64,000 bases of DNA from Abditibacteriaceae bacterium (GCA_019239895.1 JAFAZH010000031.1:37080-101079); one strand, 5' to 3'; positions 8,034 through 18,034 are shown, counted from the stretch's first letter. Numbers and translations: made by a program. Notes: generated by a model not told the origin, from the letters alone.

Positions 8034-10988
8034 ATGTCTAAAGAGTCTAGAATGTTTAGAATGCCAAATTATAATTCTCAACCCGCGCTTGGGTTAACCA
8101 CAAGTTCCACAATGCAATTTAAGATGTCACTCAGCACTCTTTCGGTTTATTTTTCGTTAGCTGTTTTATGGCTGTGGCTTAATGCTATAGTCCCATGTAA
8201 TGTGCTGGCTGCTCCTTTGCCGCACGCTACTATAGAAATAAGGGTGCCAGTTACTACAGTGGATGGGACTACGATTTCTTTGTTGGGCGGTTGGCACGAT
8301 CAACTGAAGGTTGGTATGATCCTGAACCTCTTCAACACCGAGGATAAGATAATCGGCCAAATGCGTTTAGTAAGTGTTGAGCCTAATAGCGCCCGAGGAA
8401 CTCTACTTACGCCGGGGCCAGCCGATGCAGTGCCTCTTGCACCAAGTTATGCCAGCACTCCCTATCCCCTCAGTATTACTGGAGTTGAAGGTAATATTGT
8501 CACTTTTCTCTTGCCACCAGGCAACCGGCAATTACACCCTGGCGACAAGCTCACTGTAGTTCGGCAGGGTGAGCCAATCGCCACCTTACAATTCCAATCT
8601 TATCGGCCAGTTTCTGCTTCCCTGCTGCAACTCAAGCCCGGCGAGTCGGTGCAGCCGGGGGATGTGGCATGGGCTTATAATGCCGAACTTACCTTTCCTA
8701 CCGTCACGCCTGGCAGTAACCCGCCTCCTATTGCTCCCCTGACACCGAATAGCCCTATTCCACCCACCGGGGTGGGCACGGGAGGTTCCAGCACAGGTGC
8801 AGTGGGAACTGCCCCCACACTATCTAACGGCTCACCAGCGGGGACAACCCTCCCACCGGGTACCATCTCTCCGCCAGCAACAGGCAGCATGACTCAGACC
8901 CCAAATGCTGTGACTACTGCCCCGCGCCTCTCTGCGCCTCATGAGACGGATGTTTTTGCCGTTAAAGAAGGGGGCAACTTGCCCAGGACGCGCATTGCCA
9001 CACCGGTTGTCAGGGCCTCGGCTGGCACTACTCTTTCGCGCAGTGGTGCAACCGGGCTTATCCGTATGCCATCGGCCAATGTGACCGCCGATGGTCAAGT
9101 GCGCATTAGCAGTTTCAGTTACAATAAAAGCCCCGATTTGAAGCGATTGGGCAACACCACCACTTATGCGACCAGCATCGGTTTCTTGCCGCACGTTGAA
9201 ATCGGCGCAACGGTGGGCAATGACCGCCAGGGCAGGGATATAACGGCAAACGTGAAGGTGCAGATTCTACCGGAAGCCTCTAATCGCCCTGCAGTGGCCG
9301 TGGGCGTGGCCGAACTCAAAAAGACACAGGGTAATGCCGGTAAAAAGGGGCCAGCCACGTTGTACGCCGCCGCCAGCAAAAATATACTACGTAATCGGCT
9401 TAACGTGACGGCTGGCGTGCAGCATCAAAGCGGCACGAAAATCAAGCCCTATGGCGGCGTTGAAGTCGGACTGGCCAAGCATGTGGCGGCGATCATCGAA
9501 CACGATTCGCGCGATGTCAATTATGGCGTGCGCGCCAATCTATGGCGCGACCGCGTGCAGGTGGGGGCGCAGCATCTCGAAGGCCGCTGGACTTCGATGG
9601 TGAGCCTCCAGGTGCTGCTGAATAACCGTCATGGCTCGCCACCCACCGTTGAACTGCCCCGCCCTGGCCTACAACTCAGCAGCGACCAAGCTGTTCAGTC
9701 GGTTCAAAAACGGTTGATCTCATTTGGCTTGGAAAATGTTACGGTGCGCGTGCTGCAATTGGCCGCCTCGCATCAGACAGGACCGGTTAACCCTTCCAGC
9801 GTGGGGAATGTGGCAGGGACAAGTTTAGAAGTTTCCTATGAAAATCGTAGCTTCCCACATAATGAAGTGGATGCTTTAGCCAATGTCTTGGCGACCGCTG
9901 CCGCTTACGCGCCTGCACCAGTAGATCGCCTAAGCATCGTTATCAAGCGTTCTGCCATTCCTATTATGCGGGTTTCCACTCCGTTGAACGATTATCTGGG
10001 CTTTATGGATGGTCATCTCAATGAGAAAAATTTTAGCTCCAGCTTTCAAGCCCTTTATAAAGTAGACGCTGAACCGGTGGAACGGGTGTTAGCCGATAGC
10101 AGCAGAGGAGCCAGCAGTTATGGCCATGCTGATGTGCTCTTGCGTCCGGGCCTCACGACATCATTGGCGACAGAAAATTATATTTTGGGCTTGGGTTTTA
10201 ACTTGCAACCAGAACTTAATCTACCCATAACTCGGGGCGTAGGCTTGGATGCACGGGGTTTCATTCCCGTGGCTGGCCCGTTACGCGGTGCGCGCACAAC
10301 CTATGATCGCTTAGCGCTTAACTATGCCGCTAAACTCGGTAGTACATTAGTATCCCGTATTGCAGCAGGCCAGTTTCCAGCCAATCGCAATGGGGTGCTG
10401 GCAGAGGCTTTACTCACTCCAGAGAATAGTCGCCTCAGCCTGAGAACAGCAGTTGGGTTCTTGAAGCGCACCGATAACGAGGGCGACCAGAAGGCAACTT
10501 ATCTCGGCGAAGCTCGCTACTATCTGCCAGGTCTTGACCTCACAGCGCGTCTCTCAGGCGGTCGCTATCTGGAAGGCGATAAGGGCGTGACGGCTGAACT
10601 CTTGCGACGTTTCGGCGACACTGAGGTGGGTTTTGAATTACGTGGCACCAATAGCGGGCGCGCTGGCTTGGTAAGGCTTGGCATTCCCTTAGGGCCTTCC
10701 TACTTATCGAGCCGACCTTCGACGCTGCGGCTAAGACCCCCCGATTATTTTGATTATAGCCAGCGTAGCGGCATTACTTCGGGCAATAATTCCAACTTCG
10801 TTAGCGTTGCCAATGCCATCGGCAACGAGTTGGCAGTGGGAGGAGAAGCCTCGCAATCTTTGTTAGACCGCGATAAGCTTAACCGCCCTTATCTGCTCCA
10901 TTCTTTATCCGATTTACGGCAGATCCGGCCCTTCGATAACGTAATAGAGACAGCCCCCGCACCAAGCGTTGAATTAAGTAATCATTAA
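8034..10988 (+). CDS. YjbH-family outer-membrane exopolysaccharide protein
   Basis: A 984-aa exported protein. A signal peptide lies at about residues 27-60, ending in VPCNVLAAPLP. It is followed by two small beta-domains resembling the FlgT C-terminal type (about 62-125 and 144-215) and a Pro/Gly/Ser/Thr-rich linker (about 220-300). The YjbH region (about 330-970) begins SGATGLIRMPSANV and continues with many amphipathic beta strands such as VEIGATVGNDRQGRDITANV, consistent with a beta-barrel. YjbH proteins are outer-membrane components of EPS systems, so this is a strong sign of a diderm envelope. The start is uncertain: ATG 8034 lacks an RBS, ATG 8052 has AAAGAG 6 nt upstream, and ATG 8112 begins at the signal peptide. 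Confidence 0.8.
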   Translation: MSKESRMFRMPNYNSQPALGLTTSSTMQFKMSLSTLSVYFSLAVLWLWLNAIVPCNVLAAPLPHATIEIRVPVTTVDGTTISLLGGWHDQLKVGMILNLFNTEDKIIGQMRLVSVEPNSARGTLLTPGPADAVPLAPSYASTPYPLSITGVEGNIVTFLLPPGNRQLHPGDKLTVVRQGEPIATLQFQSYRPVSASLLQLKPGESVQPGDVAWAYNAELTFPTVTPGSNPPPIAPLTPNSPIPPTGVGTGGSSTGAVGTAPTLSNGSPAGTTLPPGTISPPATGSMTQTPNAVTTAPRLSAPHETDVFAVKEGGNLPRTRIATPVVRASAGTTLSRSGATGLIRMPSANVTADGQVRISSFSYNKSPDLKRLGNTTTYATSIGFLPHVEIGATVGNDRQGRDITANVKVQILPEASNRPAVAVGVAELKKTQGNAGKKGPATLYAAASKNILRNRLNVTAGVQHQSGTKIKPYGGVEVGLAKHVAAIIEHDSRDVNYGVRANLWRDRVQVGAQHLEGRWTSMVSLQVLLNNRHGSPPTVELPRPGLQLSSDQAVQSVQKRLISFGLENVTVRVLQLAASHQTGPVNPSSVGNVAGTSLEVSYENRSFPHNEVDALANVLATAAAYAPAPVDRLSIVIKRSAIPIMRVSTPLNDYLGFMDGHLNEKNFSSSFQALYKVDAEPVERVLADSSRGASSYGHADVLLRPGLTTSLATENYILGLGFNLQPELNLPITRGVGLDARGFIPVAGPLRGARTTYDRLALNYAAKLGSTLVSRIAAGQFPANRNGVLAEALLTPENSRLSLRTAVGFLKRTDNEGDQKATYLGEARYYLPGLDLTARLSGGRYLEGDKGVTAELLRRFGDTEVGFELRGTNSGRAGLVRLGIPLGPSYLSSRPSTLRLRPPDYFDYSQRSGITSGNNSNFVSVANAIGNELAVGGEASQSLLDRDKLNRPYLLHSLSDLRQIRPFDNVIETAPAPSVELSNH

Positions 10989-11140
10989 AGTTGACAATAG
11001 AGGTTGAATTTGGTTGACATATCATGCATAATAGAACCGATGCGCCGTGGGCGGGTAAACGCGGTGCCATTAAGCCATAAGTGGATGGTATTTCAACAAG
11101 GTATATTAGTCGTTAGCCAGACACCATAAGGAGAGATTAT

Positions 11141-12226
11141 ATGCAGAAAGAGGTACAGGCCACACGTAGAAAGTTTTTGACAAGATTGACCATGCTGGCG
11201 AGCGGGGCCATTGCCCTCGGCTCGGCCAGTGGCTTTCTGGCTGGTTGCGGCGGCGGCGGCACCGGGACGGGGATTCGTCCACCTAGTGGCGGTGGTGGCG
11301 GCACAACCCCGGGACTACCACCCCTGGCCAACATCATACCCTTAACGGGGCAACAAGCAGCGTCCGCATTTCAGAATCAGTTTGGTGTTCCAGACACGCT
11401 GGGCACCCAAGTCGGTACTCCCATCCAAAACGTGGCGCAACGATTGGCGGCTGCTCTAACTCTGGATACTTTAATCATACCGAAGTTCACGCTTGGCCCC
11501 GATGGAGCCCCCACTGGCGTTACGCTACGCACCGCTAAACAGGCAGGTTTCACCCAGGCGACCCTGAACACTTACATCCAGACTTTGATCAATGCCAAGG
11601 AAACGGTTGTTCAAACGGATGCGGCTGGCAATCAGAAGTTCGTTTCGCTCCCTGTCGTTAGAGTCGGAGACCGTATCTTCAATGCCACCTTGAAGGTCGG
11701 TAATCAGACTTTCACTTCTCCTGTCTTCCAGCACGCGGATGGCACGTTTGGCTTTAATTCTGTGCTGTTTGTTGTTCCAGGTGCTTCTGAAGTGCGCCAG
11801 GTGCCAAGCACCCAGGCTCAAACCGATAATCTCCCCAACAGCGGGCGTGTGACGAGTGTTATTGTCAACCGGAATCCGTATGACGGGCATGTGCATTACG
11901 AGTTTACTCTGGCAGCAACAGCCGGATTCGATGCCCAAACTGGTGATGTTACGTTGTCAAATGCCCAAGCCGTCGTGGATCTATTAGGCCCCTTCATTAA
12001 GGTGCTTAGTGGCCCAACGGCACCCACCGTTACCCAGGTTGCCGCCAGTATTGCGGTGCGAGATCCCAAGAAGTGTCGGGATGCAGAGAGCGATGCTGTC
12101 TTTACCTGTGACGAAGATGGTAATCCGAGCACAAGAGATGATGACCCTTGGACGAAAGAAGAAAAGAACAGACTGAAGGTCTGCGGTAAGTCCAAGACTG
12201 GTAGCCCCGGTGGCACTACTGGTTAG
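11141..12226 (+). CDS. Tat-dependent lipoprotein of unknown function
   Basis: A 361-aa protein with a twin-arginine signal (TRRKFLTRL, residues 8-16), a hydrophobic stretch and a lipobox, FLAGC, with Cys at about residue 36. It should be folded in the cytoplasm, exported by Tat and lipid-anchored. A Gly-rich spacer follows the Cys. The mature part is mostly beta-like with no motif I recognise; a Cys-containing acidic segment (KKCRDAESDAVFTCDEDG) is near the C terminus. An AGGAGA RBS precedes ATG 11141. Its position between the YjbH barrel and the phosphatase suggests an accessory envelope role in the locus. Confidence 0.75.
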   Translation: MQKEVQATRRKFLTRLTMLASGAIALGSASGFLAGCGGGGTGTGIRPPSGGGGGTTPGLPPLANIIPLTGQQAASAFQNQFGVPDTLGTQVGTPIQNVAQRLAAALTLDTLIIPKFTLGPDGAPTGVTLRTAKQAGFTQATLNTYIQTLINAKETVVQTDAAGNQKFVSLPVVRVGDRIFNATLKVGNQTFTSPVFQHADGTFGFNSVLFVVPGASEVRQVPSTQAQTDNLPNSGRVTSVIVNRNPYDGHVHYEFTLAATAGFDAQTGDVTLSNAQAVVDLLGPFIKVLSGPTAPTVTQVAASIAVRDPKKCRDAESDAVFTCDEDGNPSTRDDDPWTKEEKNRLKVCGKSKTGSPGGTTG

Positions 12227-12282
12227 TCGCTAATTTGCTCTTCCAACACTGTAGTCAACGGGCCACATAATTTGCAGCGTTG

Positions 12283-12320
12283 CAATAGAAAAGAGTCGAG
12301 CAATCGGCTCTTTTCTATTG
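12283..12320. terminator. Hairpin, probable terminator
   Basis: A 13-bp perfect stem (CAATAGAAAAGAG with CTCTTTTCTATTG) around a 12-nt loop, located 57 nt after the lipoprotein stop. No long U tract follows on the plus strand, though the 3' arm itself is T-rich. Confidence 0.6.
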
Positions 12321-12393
12321 TACAGCCACTTAATATCACTGGTTGAATCCGCTTCAAAACAGTAAGCAACCCCGTCCCTCCCCAAATCGTATA

Positions 12394-13272
12394 ATGGAGG
12401 GATTCTCAAGCACCAATCGCCGTATGCCAGAGCATGATCGCCATTTCATGGATTCAACCGAAAAGAGCTTACTGCCTGAAGCCGATTTGCACTGTCATTT
12501 ACTTCCGGCTTGGGACGATGGGCCACGTACCTTAGAAGAATCTCTTCAGATGGCAACCAAAGCCGTTGCGTCCGGTCTTAAAGCCATCTTAGTCACACCT
12601 CATGTAGGGCGGCCATTAAGTTCTGTTGTGGAACGTCCTGGACGCGATATTCCAGCAGCGACGGCTCATCTGGAACAGGAGATGCGCTCGCATGGCATTG
12701 ACATTACCCTGATAGCAGGAGCCGAGCTTACACTAACTTCCCCCGATTTAGCGAAGCAGATCACTCAGGAGCCGTGGTTGACAGTCGGGGGCCAAGGCCG
12801 CTATGTCTTGGTTGAATCCACCTTTGGTTGTTGGCCGCGCTACGCCGATCAACTACTCTACGAGATTTCTTTGACCGGGAATACCCCCATCATCGCTCAT
12901 CCTGAGCGATTGCCAGATGTGCAGAAGGATATTAACACTTTGCGTAATGTCGTGGAGCGGGGAGCATTGCTCCAGCTTACAGCGCGCAGCCTGATGGGGG
13001 CCGATGATCGCAGGACCAAGCAATGTAGTTATGACTTGCTTGAGGCTGGTATGGTGGGCCTGATCGCCTCCGATGCCCATTCTATGAAAAGTGTATTACC
13101 CGCTGAAGTCACGTCATTAGTCCAAAAGGCAACAGGAGATACAATAGCCCAGCGCATTTTAATAGATAATCCACGAGCTGTATTGAATGGTGAGTCAATA
13201 TCTCCCTTACTCATCGAATCTGGGGGAACAAAAAGCCGTAAGTTGTGGTCTTTAAAACGGCTCTGGACGTAG
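12394..13272 (+). CDS. CpsB/YwqE-type tyrosine-protein phosphatase (PHP family)
   Basis: A metal-dependent phosphatase of the PHP fold. The signature ADLHCHLLPAWDDGP gives the first metal ligands, followed by LVTPHVG, IAGAELTL, IAHPERLPD and IASDAHSM near the C terminus, matching CpsB/CapC/YwqE proteins that dephosphorylate the BY-kinase of the same polysaccharide locus. Its kinase partner lies at 15662. The frame is open from a TTG at 12343, but no RBS supports any start; ATG 12394 is taken, and ATG 12448 is closer to the usual distance from the HCH motif. The first ~30 residues are therefore doubtful. Confidence 0.85.
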   Translation: MEGFSSTNRRMPEHDRHFMDSTEKSLLPEADLHCHLLPAWDDGPRTLEESLQMATKAVASGLKAILVTPHVGRPLSSVVERPGRDIPAATAHLEQEMRSHGIDITLIAGAELTLTSPDLAKQITQEPWLTVGGQGRYVLVESTFGCWPRYADQLLYEISLTGNTPIIAHPERLPDVQKDINTLRNVVERGALLQLTARSLMGADDRRTKQCSYDLLEAGMVGLIASDAHSMKSVLPAEVTSLVQKATGDTIAQRILIDNPRAVLNGESISPLLIESGGTKSRKLWSLKRLWT

Positions 13273-13393
13273 GAAAAGACGATCCAAACCACGGTTATTT
13301 AAATAAGTGGCTAATTAGGGTATACTTGTTAGTCCGTGCTCAGTTTGCCTTGCTTCCTGAGTCACGTCGTTCCAATTTGTTTCTAGAGGTTGT

Positions 13394-15343
13394 ATGCAGG
13401 TTTCTCGCGTTAAACAAACTCCCTATTTCTATCTTATGGTTTGTCATGGCCTAGCCATGCTTTTGGCCTGTGTCATTTTTTTCCCAGCAGCCAGTGTTGC
13501 TCAGACACAAAATTACCAACTGGGGCCGGGGGATGTCCTAACGGTTATTGTGCTGCGGCACCCGGAAATGAGTGCAGAACAAGTAACAGTGACTTCCAAT
13601 GGTGGGATTTATGTGCCAGTGGCAGGCAGGGTACAGGTGACAGGCAAAACGGTTGAGCAAGTGGCCAACCAGATCACTACCTTGTTGCGGGTTAGACTGG
13701 TGCGGCCTGAAGTGACAGTGACGCTGCGTGAGGCGCGGCCTCGGCAAGTCTTCGTTTTAGGAGCCGTAGCTAAACCAGGCGTCTATGCTTTTCAACCCGG
13801 CTGGCGGGTTTCAGAAGTCTTGGCCATATCCGGGGGCTTAATTGCTCGCCCTGAGCTAACCGAAGCCATTTTGAGTCGTGCCAATCGTAATCCTATCCCC
13901 CTCAATTTAGCGGCTATTCTCACTAATAGCAATCAGCCAGAAAATGTAGCCCTTCAGCCTGGTGACACTGTGCGGTTTACCGTGCGCTCACTTTCTATCA
14001 CTGTCACAGGCCAAGTTATTAAGTCGGGCACCTACGATGTGCCCCCTGGCACTGGGGTGGTCGAAGCATTAGCCATCGCGGGCGGCGCTGCCCCGAAAGC
14101 GGCGTTGTCCAAAGTGACGGTTAAACATCTGGATGGCAGTGTCGTGCCGGTTGACCTTTATAAGGTCATGGTATTAGGTCAGCAGGCGGGCGATCTTGCT
14201 CTGCAAGCCGGTGATATGGTGACAGTTCCAGAATCTCAAGCTAGGATTTCTGTGATTGGAGCCGTGCAAAAGGCGGGTTACTATGACATCCCGGATGGCA
14301 CCACCATGCGAGTAGCGGATGCTTTAACTGCGGCGGGAGGCCCCACACCTCAAGCCTCCCTCACGCGGGCCAGTATCAGACACGCTGACGGTTCAGCAGA
14401 GCCAGTGGACTTATATAAAATCCTCGTCCGTGGGGACGGAGCAGGTAATGTCCAACTGGCCCCAGGCGATATTGTCTCGGTGCCAGAATCTAAAGGCGTA
14501 ACTGTTTTAGGGGCAGTGACTAAGCCGGGCACTTTAAATGTAGAACAAGGCGCATCGCCCCATCTCGCTGACATCCTCGCTCAAGCCGGAGGACTGAACA
14601 TCAAACCAGAAGCAGCCCATATTACGATCACCCGAACAATTGCCAATGGGCAATCAAAAACCGTAGATGTTGATCCTGTCGCTTTGTTAGAGCAACGTGA
14701 TCCGAGGCAGAATGAATCTGTGCAGGAAGGCGATCTTATTACCGTCTCAACGGCTAAGTCTAACGTCGTTTTTATCAGTGGCGAAGTAAAAACACCCGGC
14801 ATGTATGAGCTAAAAGAGGGCGACAGTGTGCCAGAGTTAATCGCCCGCGCGGGAGGCCCCACACCTCAAGCCTCATTGGCGCACATTAACGTGGTGGAAC
14901 GCGATGGCACCACCCAAATTGTTAATGCTCTTATGAACAATGGGCAAAAGCCCAATTTACCACTTCAAGAGGGTGACTATGTGGTAGTGCCCAAGAATAC
15001 AGCGCGGGTACTGGTTATGAATGCGGTCAACCAACCCGGCTATGTCGCCATTCCTGAGAATGGAAAGCTGACTTTAGGTGAAGCCTTGATTGCAACTGGT
15101 GGCCCTAAAGACCGCGCTAAGCTTCATCAAGTTGCTGTGATGCGCCAAAGCCCCACTGGTATTGATCAGCGCGTTGTCTCTTTAGATAAAGTGTATAATG
15201 GTCAGATGGCAGTCAATATCACGCTTCAAGATGGGGATGTAGTCTATGTGCCCCAGGGCAATCAAAGTGGTTCATCGCTGAGTGCAATTACCAGTGTCCT
15301 CGGCACCTTAGGGATATTTGGCTCCCTATTTCGGCACAATTAA
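13394..15343 (+). CDS. Wza-like polysaccharide export protein with six SLBB domains
   Basis: A 649-aa secreted protein. A signal peptide ends at ASVA-QTQ (about residue 37), then a Poly_export domain (NYQLGPGDVLTVIVLRHPE, about 42-112), then six SLBB domains starting near residues 116, 200, 283, 368, 456 and 537. Each has a G-x-V-x-x-P/S-G-x-Y-like core, for example VLGAVAKPGVYAFQPG, and ends in AGG. Poly_export/SLBB proteins form the outer-membrane or periplasm-spanning channel for EPS. Wza itself has fewer SLBB domains. No lipobox Cys is seen. Start ATG 13394 follows AGAGG. It lies just upstream of the BY-kinase, as usual for such loci. Confidence 0.9.
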   Translation: MQVSRVKQTPYFYLMVCHGLAMLLACVIFFPAASVAQTQNYQLGPGDVLTVIVLRHPEMSAEQVTVTSNGGIYVPVAGRVQVTGKTVEQVANQITTLLRVRLVRPEVTVTLREARPRQVFVLGAVAKPGVYAFQPGWRVSEVLAISGGLIARPELTEAILSRANRNPIPLNLAAILTNSNQPENVALQPGDTVRFTVRSLSITVTGQVIKSGTYDVPPGTGVVEALAIAGGAAPKAALSKVTVKHLDGSVVPVDLYKVMVLGQQAGDLALQAGDMVTVPESQARISVIGAVQKAGYYDIPDGTTMRVADALTAAGGPTPQASLTRASIRHADGSAEPVDLYKILVRGDGAGNVQLAPGDIVSVPESKGVTVLGAVTKPGTLNVEQGASPHLADILAQAGGLNIKPEAAHITITRTIANGQSKTVDVDPVALLEQRDPRQNESVQEGDLITVSTAKSNVVFISGEVKTPGMYELKEGDSVPELIARAGGPTPQASLAHINVVERDGTTQIVNALMNNGQKPNLPLQEGDYVVVPKNTARVLVMNAVNQPGYVAIPENGKLTLGEALIATGGPKDRAKLHQVAVMRQSPTGIDQRVVSLDKVYNGQMAVNITLQDGDVVYVPQGNQSGSSLSAITSVLGTLGIFGSLFRHN

Positions 15344-15455
15344 GTTTATAATGGTTCTTGCCAGACCAGATAGCAAAGACAATTTCCATCCTATTAGAAC
15401 GAGCCAAGGCCAATTTTGTTAGCTGAAGTAATTGCTGGCACACCTTTGTGTGGTA

Positions 15456-15535
15456 TGCTATAAATCTTACTAAAACATTGGAATCAACCTTCCTTTCTCA
15501 TATCGGCTTACCCTATCATAGTAAGCCGATATGAG
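15456..15535 (+). other. Intergenic spacer: extended -10-like site and 15-bp hairpin
   Basis: The 318-nt gap between the SLBB gene and the kinase holds two things. TGCTATAAAT at 15456-15465 resembles an extended -10 element without a well-placed -35. A 15-bp perfect inverted repeat (arms 15497-15511 and 15521-15535, CTCATATCGGCTTAC and its complement, 9-nt loop) can form a strong hairpin in the kinase leader. No U tract follows, so it could be an attenuator, a protein site or an mRNA stabiliser instead of a terminator. Confidence 0.5.
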
Positions 15536-15661
15536 TTAAACTGAATAGGCAAGTAACGTCATTCATCAAACTGTTATTTAACTTGCCCCGGCACATCATT
15601 TTGCTTACGTTCTTGTCAATCGAATTGGACTCCCAGGCAGAGTCCGCCTTTCATCATCTCC

Positions 15662-18034
15662 GTGAAACCTAATACCCCCTACGATTCTGGAACTCCTTTC
15701 GATGCCTCCCTTGCCGGGGCCCCAGCTCCACCTGCGGGCAACGGCGCGGACGGGCTTCATGCCACGCATTCAGCTAATGGTCGGGCCAGTAATGGTGTAG
15801 GTAGCTACCCAACTCCGGTCTATCTGCCAGCCGACCTGCTGCCAACCTCGCTGCCAGATGATGGCAGTGACGCTGGGGGGATAGATGTTCGACAATTACT
15901 GGGCGTTCTAATCCGCCGCCGCATTCTGATCGCTTTGACATTACTGGTGGTGGTGATCGCGGGGGTGCTATACACCTCAACTTTAAAGCATATTTATGCG
16001 GCCTCGGCGACTGTCTTAGTTAATCCTTCAACCCGCAACAGTAGCCAGAGTGACCTACCCGCCATTTCGGACATTGTCGAGGCCAATCGGGGCCGCTCAC
16101 TTGAAACCCAGATCCAGATTTTTAATAGTGGGCCAGTCGTGCAACAAGCCATACATCATCTCAATCCAGCCGATGCCGCTACCATAGCCCAATATTTAAA
16201 TTTTAGCGTCGCGCCGGTGCGTGGCACGGATGTGCTCGCCATTTCCGTGGAAACCTATACACCTCATGCGGCCTCGGCCTTCGCTAATGCAGTTTGTGAT
16301 GCGTATATCCAGCAGAATAAAAGTCAGAATCAGGAGCAGTTGCGGAGCGCCACTAACTATGTGCAGGGACAACTGGCTAAGGTGTTGGACAGACTCAACA
16401 AGGCGCGAGCTAACTTACAACGCTATAAGCAAGCCCATAACACAGTAGATCTTCAGGCTGAGTCAGAAGCCAGAATTAAAGAAGTTGGCATTATTCAGGA
16501 TGATCTGCGTACAGCTCAGACCGAATATACTGCCACTGCCGCCCAGTTAGGGGAATTGCGTGCCGAAGCTGCTGGGATGGCTCCTAGTGAGACAGTCCCT
16601 AGTGCCATTGTGCGCCGGCCCGCGGTTCTCTTAATGGATCAGCAACTGACAAAGTTGGAATTTGATCGCCTGACCGCGATCCAGGAGTACACGCGTCAAA
16701 GCCCTGAGGTCAAAAGCATTGAAGGGCAAATCGCTGGTATTCGTAGCCAACTCCAACGGGAGGCACAAACTGAAATCAGTGGCTGGCAGCGGACGCCTAA
16801 TCCAGTGCGCTTAGTTGTGGTGCAGAGTATTGCAACCTTGCAAGGCCAGCTCTGGGCACAGCAAGCTCGTGCCCAGGCTTTACGTGCGGCCCTGGCCGGT
16901 GCGCAAGCGCAGTTGGCCCAGTTACCTCAACATGAATACAACCTGGGCCAATTGACTACCGACGTGGCCAGCCAGCAGCAGACTTATCAAATGCTGCGTG
17001 AGCGGTTCGAGACGTTACGCATTAGCCAAAATATGGCGGTGGCTAATGTCCGTATGCTCACTCCCGCCACGCCGCCGGGGGCACCTGTCAGACCGAATCG
17101 CACGCAAAACATTAAGCTGTCGGTTATTCTCGGTTTGATCTTGGCCATCGCCTTAGCCCTGTTGGTGGAGCGTTTAGATGACCGCGTAGTTTCCGAAGAG
17201 ATTGCGGAAAGAGTGACCAAACGCCCAGCCCTTGCTTTTGTGCCCTTCTTTGAAGATAACACCAGGCAAAGCTTGCTCACCGATACGCACCAAAACTCGC
17301 CTTTGCTGGAAAGCTATCGGATGTTGCGCAATAATATCTCTTTTGCGGCGGTTGACCAGCCCATCCGGTCTTTGATGTTGACCAGCAGCCAGCCCAATGA
17401 AGGTAAGTCGAGTACTTGTGTCAATTTGGCAGTGGTTATGGCAATGGATGGCAAGCGGGTGGTTCTCGTTGATTGCGACCTGCGCCGTCCTTCACTCCAT
17501 AATCTCTTCGGGCTATCGAACCGCATTGGCTTCACCAGTGTGTTAGCAGGGTCAGCCTCCCTGTCCGAGGCCCTACAAGATACCTCTGTGCCGGGGCTTC
17601 AAGTCCTGACCAGTGGGCCAATTCCACCAAATCCACCAGAACTTTTGAACTCCCAGGCGAGTCAAGCCTGTCTCAACCAAATCATGCAACAGGCGGACTT
17701 TGTGATTATAGACACCCCGCCCGCCCTCGCTATATCTGATGCCCAAGTTATTGCCACCAAAGTTGATGCAGCCTTGCTCATCATTTCTTGCCGCGAGGCC
17801 AACCAACACGCTGTAGCACGCACGGCTCAATTATTGGCCCAAACGGGCACTCGCATCCTGGGCTGCGTTTTGAACAAACTGACGGCTGGGTTTGGTGGCG
17901 AGTATGGTTATTATGGTGGCTACTACAGGTCTTCCTACTACAAATATTACAAGAGCTACTTCGATGCTTCAGAAGAAGGCCAGACGGCGCCGTCTGCGAC
18001 CGCGACTGACACAAAACCGAAAGCACGTTTATGA
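15662..18034 (+). CDS. Wzc-type tyrosine autokinase / chain-length regulator (BY-kinase)
   Basis: A 790-aa inner-membrane protein. An unusual ~75-residue Pro/Gly/Ala-rich cytoplasmic N terminus precedes TM1 (about 85-105). A long periplasmic coiled-coil Wzz/GNVR region follows, with a second TM at about 480-500. The cytoplasmic kinase has Walker A (NEGKSST, about 579-585), Walker A' (VVLVDCDLRRP, about 600), Walker B (VIIDTPP, about 680) and a C-terminal tyrosine cluster (YGYYGGYYRSSYYKYYKSYF, about 749-768), the autophosphorylation site. It controls polymer length and export with the SLBB channel, and CpsB at 12394 is its likely phosphatase. The start is GTG 15662 with no clear RBS. The stop overlaps the next gene by 4 nt. 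Confidence 0.93.
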   Translation: MKPNTPYDSGTPFDASLAGAPAPPAGNGADGLHATHSANGRASNGVGSYPTPVYLPADLLPTSLPDDGSDAGGIDVRQLLGVLIRRRILIALTLLVVVIAGVLYTSTLKHIYAASATVLVNPSTRNSSQSDLPAISDIVEANRGRSLETQIQIFNSGPVVQQAIHHLNPADAATIAQYLNFSVAPVRGTDVLAISVETYTPHAASAFANAVCDAYIQQNKSQNQEQLRSATNYVQGQLAKVLDRLNKARANLQRYKQAHNTVDLQAESEARIKEVGIIQDDLRTAQTEYTATAAQLGELRAEAAGMAPSETVPSAIVRRPAVLLMDQQLTKLEFDRLTAIQEYTRQSPEVKSIEGQIAGIRSQLQREAQTEISGWQRTPNPVRLVVVQSIATLQGQLWAQQARAQALRAALAGAQAQLAQLPQHEYNLGQLTTDVASQQQTYQMLRERFETLRISQNMAVANVRMLTPATPPGAPVRPNRTQNIKLSVILGLILAIALALLVERLDDRVVSEEIAERVTKRPALAFVPFFEDNTRQSLLTDTHQNSPLLESYRMLRNNISFAAVDQPIRSLMLTSSQPNEGKSSTCVNLAVVMAMDGKRVVLVDCDLRRPSLHNLFGLSNRIGFTSVLAGSASLSEALQDTSVPGLQVLTSGPIPPNPPELLNSQASQACLNQIMQQADFVIIDTPPALAISDAQVIATKVDAALLIISCREANQHAVARTAQLLAQTGTRILGCVLNKLTAGFGGEYGYYGGYYRSSYYKYYKSYFDASEEGQTAPSATATDTKPKARL

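Noticed and set aside
10989..11140. Two TTGACA boxes upstream of the Tat lipoprotein gene as a promoter
   Set aside because: No -10 element stands at 16-18 nt from either box.
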